Shown here in pieces: positions 1-6,782 of a stretch of DNA of 18,123 nt. The translations under genes were made by a program, and so were the position numbers. The notes below the pieces were generated by a model. That model had not been told where the DNA came from. It was given only the letters and a program-made list of their open reading frames with translations, and ran no database searches. Position 1 is the stretch's first letter. Each line of letters begins with the position of its first letter. Origin of the DNA: Christensenellaceae bacterium (GTDB lineage: Bacteria; Bacillota; Clostridia; Christensenellales; SZUA-584); contig JAAXZP010000193.1 of the NCBI GenBank assembly GCA_012719815.1, positions 1 to 18,123 of the forward strand. Direction: 5' to 3'.

Positions 1-759
1 ACCTACCTCAAGGCCATCGAGGCGGGCGCGGACATCATCGACACCGCGCTGTCCCCGCTGGGCAACGGAACCGCCCAGCCCGCCACGGAGCCGATGGTCG
101 CCACGCTGAAGGGCACCGAGTACGACACCGGCCTCGACATCGGCCTTCTCTCCGAGATCGCGGTGCACTTCCGCGGTGTCGCGGATAAGCTGACGAAGGA
201 AGGCGCCCTCGACCCGAAGGTGCTCAAGATCGACGTCAACACGCTTCTGTATCAGGTGCCCGGCGGCATGCTGTCCAACCTGATCTCGCAGCTCAAGCAG
301 GCCGGCAAGTCCGACAAGTTCTACGAAGTGCTGGAGGAGATCCCGCGCGTTCGCGAGGACTTCGGCTACCCGCCGCTGGTCACGCCCACCAGCCAGATCG
401 TCGGCACCCAGGCGGTGTTCAACGTGATCGGAGGAGAGCGCTACAAGATGGTCACCAAGGAGAGCAAGGCGCTTCTTCGCGGCGAATACGGCCAGCTGCC
501 CGCCGAGGTGGACCCGGATGTGCGCAGGAAGTGTATCGGCGACAACGAGGTTATCACGCATCGTCCCGCGGACGATATTCCGCCGGAGCTGGATAAATAT
601 CGTGAAGAAATCAAAGGATATATGGAGCAGGAGGAAGACGTGCTGTCCTACGCGCTGTTCCCGCAGGTGGCTCTGAAGTTCTTCGAGTTCCGGCAGGCTC
701 AGAAATATGGGGTGGACGCATCCACTCTGGACAGGGCGAATATGATACATCCGGCGTAA
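1..759 (+). CDS. Carboxyltransferase subunit, oxaloacetate decarboxylase alpha / pyruvate carboxylase B type (3' part)
   Basis: The open frame runs in from the left edge (codons start at base 1) and ends at TAA 757-759, so only the last 252 residues are present. The visible start, with DIIDTALSPLGNGTAQPATEPM, matches the end of the carboxyltransferase TIM barrel of OadA, PycB and the transcarboxylase 5S subunit. The rest fits the conserved domain that follows the barrel. These enzymes move a carboxyl group between biotin and pyruvate/oxaloacetate. The protein stops without a proline/alanine linker or a biotinyl MKM motif, so a separate biotin carrier would be needed; none is seen downstream. 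Third codon positions are almost all G or C up to about base 530 and less so afterwards. The exact family member (decarboxylase or carboxylase subunit) cannot be decided from this fragment. Confidence 0.85.
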   Translation, partial: TYLKAIEAGADIIDTALSPLGNGTAQPATEPMVATLKGTEYDTGLDIGLLSEIAVHFRGVADKLTKEGALDPKVLKIDVNTLLYQVPGGMLSNLISQLKQAGKSDKFYEVLEEIPRVREDFGYPPLVTPTSQIVGTQAVFNVIGGERYKMVTKESKALLRGEYGQLPAEVDPDVRRKCIGDNEVITHRPADDIPPELDKYREEIKGYMEQEEDVLSYALFPQVALKFFEFRQAQKYGVDASTLDRANMIHPA

Positions 760-785
760 CATCGGTTTAATCTGCAGGGTTTTTC

Positions 786-814
786 TTGAAATATCCTGGC
801 CGATGTATTATAAA
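786..814 (+). promoter_or_regulatory. Sigma-A type promoter of gap, with leader hairpin
   Basis: TTGAAA (786-791) is followed after 17 bases by TATAAA (809-814). Transcription would start near 821, giving a leader of about 40 bases. The leader contains a small AT-rich hairpin, GGTTTA (827-832) pairing with TAAACC (844-849), directly before the ribosome binding site AAGGAGG. This suggests that gap is transcribed separately from the upstream gene. The calls rest on matching consensus by eye. Confidence 0.5.
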
Positions 815-863
815 AGAAGAGATAATGGTTTAAAAAAAAATTATAAACCAAGGAGGATTCATT

Positions 864-1877
864 ATGGCAATAAAGGTAGGTATCAATGGTTTTGGCCGTA
901 TCGGCCGGTTGGTTTTCCGCGCAGCTGTGGACAATCCTAACGTCGAGATTGTGGGCATCAATGATCCCTTTATCGATCCCCAATACATGGTTTACATGCT
1001 GACGTACGATACCGTGCACGGCCGCTTCAAAGGCACTGCTACTTATAAAGACGGCGCCATCGTTGTCAACGGCAAGGAAATTGCGGTTTATGCCTGCATG
1101 AACCCTGCTGAGATTCCGTGGAGCGCCTGCGGTGCGGAATACATCGTTGAGTCGACGGGCGTCTTCACGACGACGGAGAAGGCCAGCGCGCATTTTGCCG
1201 GTGGCGCCAAGAAGGTCGTTATCTCCGCTCCTTCCGCCGATGCGCCGATGTTCGTCATGGGCGTCAACCATGAAACGTACACTCCGGATATGAAGGTTGT
1301 TTCGAACGCATCCTGCACGACCAACTGCCTGGCTCCTCTGGCGAAGGTCATTGACGACAACTTCGGCATCATCGAAGGTTTGATGACCACAGTGCACGCC
1401 ACCACGGCCACCCAGAAGACGGTTGACGGCCCGTCCAAGAAGGACTGGAGAGGCGGCAGAGCTGCTGCGGCCAACATCATCCCGTCTTCCACCGGCGCTG
1501 CCAAAGCTGTGGGCAAGGTTATCCCGAAGCTGAACGGCAAGCTAACCGGTATGGCGTTCCGCGTACCCACTGTTGACGTATCGGTTGTGGACCTGACTGT
1601 CCGCCTGGAGAAGCCCACGACCTATGACGAGATCAAGGCTGCCGTTAAGAAAGCCTCCGAAGGCGAACTGGCCGGTATACTGGGCTACACCGAGGACCAG
1701 GTGGTGTCCTCCGATTTCATCGGCGATCCGCGCACCAGCATATTCGACGCAGGCGCCGGCATCATGCTTTCGCCCACTTTCGTGAAGCTCATCAGTTGGT
1801 ACGATAACGAGTGGGGTTATTCCTGCAAGGTTCTAGACCTCATTCAGCACATGGCAAAGGTGGACGCTGCGAAGTAA
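864..1877 (+). CDS. gap: Glyceraldehyde-3-phosphate dehydrogenase, type I
   Basis: This glycolytic enzyme converts glyceraldehyde 3-phosphate, NAD and phosphate to 1,3-bisphosphoglycerate in the cytoplasm. The 337-residue length is normal. The N-terminal NGFGRIGR is the dinucleotide-binding motif, and ASCTTNC carries the catalytic cysteine at residue 151. HATTATQKTVDGPS, the SSTGAAKAVGK phosphate-site segment and SWYDNEWGYS are all intact. ATG 864 has the strong site AAGGAGG 7 bases upstream. The sequence resembles E. coli GapA and eukaryotic GAPDH (for example NDPFIDPQYMVYMLTYDTVHG and TTVHATTATQKTVDG) more than the usual clostridial GapA, which I recall as carrying a KYDSSQG-type segment. 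The gene stands alone, without pgk or tpiA beside it, and has its own promoter and terminator. Confidence 0.97.
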   Translation: MAIKVGINGFGRIGRLVFRAAVDNPNVEIVGINDPFIDPQYMVYMLTYDTVHGRFKGTATYKDGAIVVNGKEIAVYACMNPAEIPWSACGAEYIVESTGVFTTTEKASAHFAGGAKKVVISAPSADAPMFVMGVNHETYTPDMKVVSNASCTTNCLAPLAKVIDDNFGIIEGLMTTVHATTATQKTVDGPSKKDWRGGRAAAANIIPSSTGAAKAVGKVIPKLNGKLTGMAFRVPTVDVSVVDLTVRLEKPTTYDEIKAAVKKASEGELAGILGYTEDQVVSSDFIGDPRTSIFDAGAGIMLSPTFVKLISWYDNEWGYSCKVLDLIQHMAKVDAAK

Positions 1878-1905
1878 GCCCGCCTGCATGCAGGAATTAA
1901 CGGGG

Positions 1906-1975
1906 CAGTAACGTACATAAACGGCGATAGACGACAGCGTCCGTCATCGAAAAACGCCCGTTTTGTACGTGGCTG
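1906..1975 (+). other. Long imperfect hairpin in the 3' untranslated region of gap
   Basis: ACGTACA (1911-1917) pairs with TGTACGT (1964-1970). After one bulged T, AAACGG (1919-1924) pairs with CCGTTT (1958-1963). An inner hairpin pairs CGAT/ATCG and GACG/CGTC (1925-1949) with one bulged base. The outer CAG (1906-1908) and CTG (1973-1975) can also pair. There is no U-run, so it is not a terminator by itself; the true terminator follows 20 bases later. It could be a structured 3' UTR, a small RNA or a small palindromic repeat. Confidence 0.5.
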
Positions 1976-1997
1976 TTATGAACCAAAAGCACTATTG

Positions 1998-2043
1998 CAC
2001 CACTTTCCTTCCCGCGCACAGCGGCAGGAAAGTGGTGTTTTTT
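1998..2043 (+). terminator. Intrinsic terminator after gap
   Basis: A perfect 12-base-pair stem, CACCACTTTCCT (1998-2009) with AGGAAAGTGGTG (2026-2037), has a 16-base loop and is followed by six T residues (2038-2043). The orientation of the T-run means it ends plus-strand transcription of gap. Confidence 0.9.
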
Positions 2044-2070
2044 CCGGCTGTCTGTAGGGATAAATAATGA

Positions 2071-2099
2071 TTGACGGCGCTTTATGTTTGCGATATCAT
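2071..2099 (+). promoter_or_regulatory. Sigma-A type promoter of the Gre-like gene
   Basis: TTGACG (2071-2076) and TATCAT (2094-2099) are separated by 17 bases. It lies just after the gap terminator. Transcription would begin near 2106, leaving about 70 bases before ATG 2176. Confidence 0.6.
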
Positions 2100-2175
2100 A
2101 CTCCTTGTGTCAGTTTAGGTATACTATAAGTTGCAGCCATTGCAGGACTTTGGACGGTTTGAGGAGAGACATCTA

Positions 2176-2661
2176 ATGCGCGTGACAATGTCAAAACAGA
2201 TCTATCAATATCTGGCGAACCACTTGGTGTATGTACACCACCAGAAACTTAAAGTGATCAAGTCTTATTCGTACGACTACGATGCATACACCAGTATGCT
2301 CAAATATATGAACAACTATATCGGCCACCTGGAGCACATCATCGACAACGCTATCATTTCACAGGAGGCGAGCGAGCCGCCGATTATGATATTTGGCAGC
2401 ACGGCGGTGATAAGCTGGAATGACGTGCAAACCGAATGCGGCATCGTACTGCCCAACGGCGGCTATTTGACCCGCCGGCTACCCGGGGCTCAGATCTTTA
2501 CGGCGGGTTCACCCGACGCGCAAGCGCTCCTGTTTAAAAAGGTGGGGGATAAAGTTACCCTGCAGGCTTTCGGCGGAAGCGGCCGCATTGACCGAATCAT
2601 CTACGACTCCATTTTCGAGCAGGAGCAGTACGCGCCGGAAATAGAACGGTTTGCCGTATAG
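2176..2661 (+). CDS. Small GreA/GreB C-terminal-domain protein
   Basis: The protein has 161 residues from ATG 2176, which has GAGGAG 9 bases upstream. An in-frame TTG at 2131 would add 15 residues but has no good ribosome binding site. The C-terminal half, from about residue 70, fits the FKBP-like domain of GreA/GreB/Rnk proteins, notably SPDAQALLFKKVGDKVTLQ followed by a GG turn and an IDRII strand. That domain binds the secondary channel rim of RNA polymerase. The N-terminal part (about 60 residues, rich in Tyr, His and Lys) is shorter than the GreA coiled coil, and I see no clear paired acidic tip. It may therefore bind polymerase without stimulating transcript cleavage. The gene is monocistronic, with its own promoter and terminator. 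The family is fairly sure from motif reading; the function is inferred. Confidence 0.7.
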   Translation: MRVTMSKQIYQYLANHLVYVHHQKLKVIKSYSYDYDAYTSMLKYMNNYIGHLEHIIDNAIISQEASEPPIMIFGSTAVISWNDVQTECGIVLPNGGYLTRRLPGAQIFTAGSPDAQALLFKKVGDKVTLQAFGGSGRIDRIIYDSIFEQEQYAPEIERFAV

Positions 2662-2699
2662 CGCAGAGCAAGAGTGAACTGCTGAAACTGATTATTTAT

Positions 2700-2734
2700 A
2701 AGCATGGGAGATTAAAGCCTGTGCTTTTTATTTT
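2700..2734 (+). terminator. Probable intrinsic terminator after the Gre-like gene
   Basis: AAGCATGGG (2700-2708) pairs with CCTGTGCTT (2718-2726), with two G-U pairs, followed by TTTATTTT. The remaining bases up to 2863 hold no gene. They contain a 17-base tandem repeat next to the end of the response regulator gene. A weak GAAGG...CCTTC hairpin near 2776-2805 could serve the minus-strand operon but lacks a T-run. Confidence 0.65.
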
Positions 2735-2809
2735 GCCGGTTAACGCCCGGATGAAAAGTGGCCATAAGCAGCGAGAAGGAGACCGAACTCTTGCGACCTC
2801 CCCTTCAGT

Positions 2810-2843
2810 ATAAATACAATCATTGCATAAATACAATCATTGC
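2810..2843. repeat. Perfect 17-bp tandem duplication
   Basis: The unit ATAAATACAATCATTGC occurs at 2810-2826 and again at 2827-2843 with no difference. It lies 20 bases past the stop codon of the minus-strand response regulator gene. It may be a recent slippage duplication. Confidence 0.9.
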
Positions 2844-2863
2844 CCAAAAGCCATATAGCCCTT

Positions 2864-4468
2864 TTATTTGCTGTTGCAGCTGGCACGATACTGTGACGGC
2901 GTCACGCCTTCCAGCTCCTTGAATACCGTGGAGAAATACTGGACGTTGGTATATCCCACAGCGGAAGCCACATCATAAAGCTTCATGGAACTGTCGGCCA
3001 GCAGCCGCTTGGCGTTGTCCACGCGGACGCGCATCAGATAATTAGTAAATGTGACGCCTGTTTCCTCCTTGAACAGTTTGCAGAAATAAGAGGCATTCAG
3101 ATAGAAAGCGGCGGCAACATCGCTCATGGACAAAGCCTGCGCGTAATTTTCGTTGATGTAATCGATTATTTTGTCTATCAGCCAATGGCGCTTGCTGTTG
3201 AAGAAGCTCTGGTACTGCTCGATCAATACGCAGATCAGGCTTTGCAGCTCCGAATGCATTTTATCCGTTGTGTGCAAAGCGGACGCCTGATCGATATAAT
3301 CCAGGCAGATCTTGATCACTTCCTCCGATACCGGCAGGAATGGCAGGCACCCTTTAAACAGGCTGTTTAATATGTTGAGGTACAAAAGCTTGATCTGAAG
3401 CGCCGTCGGCGTGCCCCCGGCCTGATTTAAAAATTCGGCAATGAGGTCCGTCAGCAGCGAGGCGGACTCCTCGGCATCGCCTTTGCGTATGGCGGCGATC
3501 AGCGATTTTAAGTTGTATTCCTCGTACACCACCTGAAAGCTGTTGGCATGTTCCTCGGATATGCCCGTATCTTTCTGCTGGGAGCGGCACAGGTTGATGT
3601 TATACCGCGCCTTTCGGTAAGACTGGCACAGGTCCGACAGCTTATCTGCAACGGAGCCTATGCCATACGCGATGCGCACGGCATGTAGTTCCTTGATCTG
3701 CTTTTTGGCAATGTTTAGCGCATTGGTCGCGGCTGCTGTAAATTCCTCAGCAGGCAGGTCGCTGAACACCAGATAGACGTTGACCTCGTCCATCCAGAAA
3801 TCGAGCACTTCTCCGAAATAGGCGCTCAGTTGATTCTTGACGATTTTGCTGACGCTGAAGCCCACCAGCGTTTCTTCCACGTCACTTTCGGAGACCGTAT
3901 GCTGCATGGGGTGTATGTGAGCGATGATGCACATCGCGGAGCTGGTGGGGAACACGATCCCCAACTCATGCAAATGCGATTCCGAGACCTTGCTGAAGTC
4001 CAGCTTGCCCAGGAGCAGGTCAATATATATCTTTTCACGGAGCAGGTTCGACGAACTGGAAAAAAGATCGAGCAGCTGCTGGTTGTATTTCTTTTTTTCC
4101 AGCGTAGCGACGCACTTGGATACGGCCTTCTTTAAGTCTTCCTCCTCAATGGGCTTGAGCAGATAATCCACTGCGCCGTAGCGAACAGCGCTCCGCGCGT
4201 ATTCAAATTCATTGTATCCGCTGATCAGTATGAACTGCGGAAACATCGCGCTTTCGTTCAGCGTTTTCATAAGCTCAATACCGGAGAGCTCGGGCATTTC
4301 GATGTCCGTGATGATGATATCCGGCTCATGGGCCGAAGCCAGGGCAAACGCTCTGGCGCCATCCTCCGCTTCGTACACTTCCGATATTCCCAGCTTCTCC
4401 CAGTCTATTGTCAGCATAAGCCGCTTGCGCAGCCATGGTTCGTCGTCAGCAATCAGCAGTTTATACAT
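2864..4468 (-). CDS. Response regulator with receiver and AraC-type DNA-binding domains (YesN type)
   Basis: This is the cytoplasmic transcription regulator of a two-component pair, 534 residues from ATG 4468, which has GGAGG 7 bases before it. An in-frame TTG at 4474 is less likely. Residues 1-120 form a receiver domain: acidic pair Asp8-Asp9, phosphoacceptor Asp55 in TDIEMPELSG, and the conserved Lys in DYLLKPI. About 300 middle residues form the linker typical of YesN proteins. Residues 431-534 are the two helix-turn-helix AraC domain, with VAAAFYLNASYFCKLFKEETG and VASAVGYTNVQYFSTVFKE. The gene follows the kinase gene by 35 bases on the same strand, so the two form one operon. Such regulators commonly activate nearby sugar transporter genes; the ABC operon at 8208 and the binding-protein gene at 6783 are the likely targets. 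Confidence 0.93.
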   Translation of the reverse strand: MYKLLIADDEPWLRKRLMLTIDWEKLGISEVYEAEDGARAFALASAHEPDIIITDIEMPELSGIELMKTLNESAMFPQFILISGYNEFEYARSAVRYGAVDYLLKPIEEEDLKKAVSKCVATLEKKKYNQQLLDLFSSSSNLLREKIYIDLLLGKLDFSKVSESHLHELGIVFPTSSAMCIIAHIHPMQHTVSESDVEETLVGFSVSKIVKNQLSAYFGEVLDFWMDEVNVYLVFSDLPAEEFTAAATNALNIAKKQIKELHAVRIAYGIGSVADKLSDLCQSYRKARYNINLCRSQQKDTGISEEHANSFQVVYEEYNLKSLIAAIRKGDAEESASLLTDLIAEFLNQAGGTPTALQIKLLYLNILNSLFKGCLPFLPVSEEVIKICLDYIDQASALHTTDKMHSELQSLICVLIEQYQSFFNSKRHWLIDKIIDYINENYAQALSMSDVAAAFYLNASYFCKLFKEETGVTFTNYLMRVRVDNAKRLLADSSMKLYDVASAVGYTNVQYFSTVFKELEGVTPSQYRASCNSK

Positions 4469-4503
4469 TAACAAACCTCCAAAAAGACTTGAAAATTGCG
4501 GCG

Positions 4504-6303
4504 CTATCCGCGGGTTGTTTTGCGCCCGGCCAAATTCAGACGGATCACGACTTCGGTATATTCTCCGTATACGCTGTTTAAACGGATGCCGGATTCCTCT
4601 CCGAATTTCAGCTTGATCTGATAGTTCAGGTTGCGCAGTGCATAGCCTTTTCCCATGGCGCTGTCTTCAAAGTTGAAGTTTTCCACGCGTTTATTCAGGC
4701 GCGCCAGCGTGGAGTCGTGGATACCGATGCCGTTGTCCCGGACGGTCAATACCACCCAATCGCCTTCCTCATTGACGCTCAAATTGATGTGCCATTCGCC
4801 GCGCTTGTTCTGGAAACCGTGTATGATGCAGTTTTCGATAACCGGCTGCAGCAGGAACTTGGGCACATTGAGGTCGTATATGTTTTCGGGAATATCGTAA
4901 GTGAACAATATTTTGTAATTGAGACGTATGTTCTGTACGGTGACATACTGCTTGGCCAGCTCGAACGCTTCGCGGAAGGGTACCAGATGCTTGCCGCCCG
5001 AGAGCGCAATCCGGAAGAACCGCGACAGAGCCATCACCCGATTGGCGATCTCTTCCTGCTGATTGATCTTGGCGATGCTGTATATGGACTCCAGAGAGTT
5101 GTAAAGCATATGCGGGTTGATCTCTGTTTGCAGCATCTGTATGGTCGCGATGATTTTACGGTTGTGTTCTTCGGACACGTTGCGCATCAGCGTGGAAATC
5201 TCAGCCGCCATCTCGTTGAATCCCGCATATATGCTCTGGAACTCGGCATTCGGCTTTTCCGTTAGCTTCACGTTGTAGTTGCCGTTTTTGATCTCCGTCA
5301 TCGCCCGGGACAGCTCTCTTAGCGGATGGACCGTGGAGTAAGTGAGCAGCAAGGTGATGCCGAAGGACAAAACGAGCAGGCACAGCGATATGATCGGCAG
5401 CATGTTAAATATGGGGGTAATTCCCTCGACGACTAAAGCGGCGTCGGTGGCGATAATGTAGTACCATTCGTTGCCCTGTGAATATGTCCAGTTGAGCAGG
5501 TAGGTTTTTCCGTTTATGGCCAGTTCGGTATTGCCTGATTCCTGACCGTCCAGTGCGGCGAGTATATTCCTATACTGGGGCAGCGATTTGCCGATCTCCT
5601 CTTCGTTCATCGAAGATATCAGATTTCCGTGCCTGTCCATTATGACGGCATATGTCGGTTTGATCTGCAGCCCGGAAATGAGCAGCTGGCTGATATACTG
5701 TTCCTTGACGTTTGTGGTCAAAATAATCTCATTGTCCTCGTTGTCCAACATATAGAAGTTCTTGGATATATTCTTTTCTTTGATGGTGGCGCCCACCGTC
5801 GGATTGCAGATTACATTTTCATAAGGCGTGGAAACGCCCCATTTGTCTCTGGGAATGAAGTGGCAGTCCAGCACATTGGGGTTGATGCCTTCAAAAAACG
5901 TCATTTTTGAAACGAGGAGCATGGACCGGGAGGGGAGATAGAGATAGAAATGGTTAAACCCCCCTATGCTGTAGGTATCCACAATCAGGGAACTGTGCAC
6001 GGTGACAGGATACTGCGCCACTTCAAACAGTTGTGCGCCCGTCACCTCCAACGTAGGATCAACGATTTTGGGGAGCTTGGCCAGGGCGATCAACAGCGAC
6101 GTGCTGGCGCTTTCCATAACCGCCAGTTTGGACTCTATATTCTTGAAATTGGATTCAAGCGTTTCCTGAATGTTGTGTGAAGCGTTTTCTTTGAGCGTAT
6201 TCTGGGTGGAAGTAAACAGAACTATACTAAAAACCAATACCGGAACCAATATCAAAACTGATGTGAGAACGAATAAGCGGACACGAAACGCGTTGATTCT
6301 CAT
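4504..6303 (-). CDS. Membrane sensor histidine kinase (YesM/LytS-like, His_kinase family)
   Basis: The protein has 599 residues from ATG 6303 (GTG 6306 in frame just before is possible). One membrane segment lies at about 9-31 and another at about 302-324, with an extracellular sensor region of about 270 residues between them. A HAMP-like region follows (about 325-377). The phosphorylation motif EINPHMLYNSLESI has His398. The C-terminal ATPase domain shows QPVIENCIIHGF (N box), VRDNGIGI (G1) and GKGYALRNLNYQI (a G2 variant). It should sense an external signal, possibly through a binding protein, and phosphorylate the regulator encoded next. The operon promoter is at 6400-6428. The gene divergent to it encodes a sugar-class binding lipoprotein, which suggests joint sensing; that link is inferred from context only. 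Confidence 0.93.
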   Translation of the reverse strand: MRINAFRVRLFVLTSVLILVPVLVFSIVLFTSTQNTLKENASHNIQETLESNFKNIESKLAVMESASTSLLIALAKLPKIVDPTLEVTGAQLFEVAQYPVTVHSSLIVDTYSIGGFNHFYLYLPSRSMLLVSKMTFFEGINPNVLDCHFIPRDKWGVSTPYENVICNPTVGATIKEKNISKNFYMLDNEDNEIILTTNVKEQYISQLLISGLQIKPTYAVIMDRHGNLISSMNEEEIGKSLPQYRNILAALDGQESGNTELAINGKTYLLNWTYSQGNEWYYIIATDAALVVEGITPIFNMLPIISLCLLVLSFGITLLLTYSTVHPLRELSRAMTEIKNGNYNVKLTEKPNAEFQSIYAGFNEMAAEISTLMRNVSEEHNRKIIATIQMLQTEINPHMLYNSLESIYSIAKINQQEEIANRVMALSRFFRIALSGGKHLVPFREAFELAKQYVTVQNIRLNYKILFTYDIPENIYDLNVPKFLLQPVIENCIIHGFQNKRGEWHINLSVNEEGDWVVLTVRDNGIGIHDSTLARLNKRVENFNFEDSAMGKGYALRNLNYQIKLKFGEESGIRLNSVYGEYTEVVIRLNLAGRKTTRG

Positions 6304-6377
6304 CACTGAAACCCCACAGTCAAGTTAGCAAACGAAAGGGCAGAGTATTAAACCGGTTACCGGATTTGCGTAACTGT

Positions 6378-6409
6378 TTAAATAGCTTATAGCTTAAATA
6401 GCATATAGC
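6378..6409. repeat. 16-bp tandem repeat over the kinase promoter
   Basis: TTAAATAGCTTATAGC (6378-6393) is directly followed by TTAAATAGCATATAGC (6394-6409), with one mismatch. The second unit contains the predicted -10 hexamer of the minus-strand kinase/regulator promoter, and the first covers its start region. It could be an operator for autoregulation. AACCGGTT at 6351-6358 is a further 8-base palindrome in the leader. Confidence 0.7.
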
Positions 6410-6428
6410 AGGCAGAATGGATTGTCAA
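6400..6428 (-). promoter_or_regulatory. Sigma-A type promoter of the kinase/regulator operon
   Basis: On the minus strand a perfect TTGACA (6428-6423) is followed after 17 bases by TATGCT (6405-6400). This leaves a leader of about 90 bases before ATG 6303. Confidence 0.65.
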
Positions 6429-6578
6429 CAACGCGAGCAGCGAATTGGATGGTGAATGTATAGCGTAAAAATAAAAAGCAAAAATACTATAATAAAAACA
6501 AAAATAGCACGTTTACAAAGCACAACGCTAAGATTAAATTTAAAGTTACGGCATAGATTGTACTGCATAACCTGGTTC

Positions 6579-6600
6579 AAATGCTTGACCAATGTGCAAA
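6579..6600 (+). promoter_or_regulatory. Candidate regulatory motif shared with the ABC operon upstream region
   Basis: AAATGCTTGACC (6579-6590), two further bases, then TGTGCAAA (6593-6600). The same arrangement, AAATACTTGTCC then TGTGCAAA with one base fewer, is found at 8048-8068 before the transporter operon. It overlaps the -35 element of the predicted promoter, as expected for an activator or repressor site. The bound protein is unknown; the AraC-type regulator encoded at 2864-4468 is the natural candidate. Confidence 0.45.
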
Positions 6601-6613
6601 CGTATTTTACACT
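6585..6613 (+). promoter_or_regulatory. Predicted promoter of the stand-alone binding-protein gene
   Basis: TTGACC (6585-6590) is followed after 17 bases by TACACT (6608-6613), which leaves a leader of about 160 bases. An inverted repeat ACGTAT (6600-6605) / ATACGT (6614-6619) surrounds the -10 element. The 479-base divergent intergenic region (6304-6782) is otherwise AT-rich, especially at 6456-6540, and holds no convincing gene. Confidence 0.5.
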
Positions 6614-6782
6614 ATACGTTGCAGAGCGGTCAAAATGCCGGTTTCAATTGTCCCTGCTGGCAAGGTCACAATACCAAATGATGTCAAAGGCCTGTAACAA
6701 AGTTTCTTTTTTTCATCGCCCACGGATATAAGGATTTTCAGTCAGCGTACAGCCGCACCCGCCCGAATAATATGGAGGTTAT

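Noticed and set aside
6456..6731. 91-codon open frame in the divergent intergenic region
   Set aside because: It is AT-rich with low-complexity Lys/Ile content, has no ribosome binding site, and overlaps the predicted promoter and motif of the binding-protein gene.
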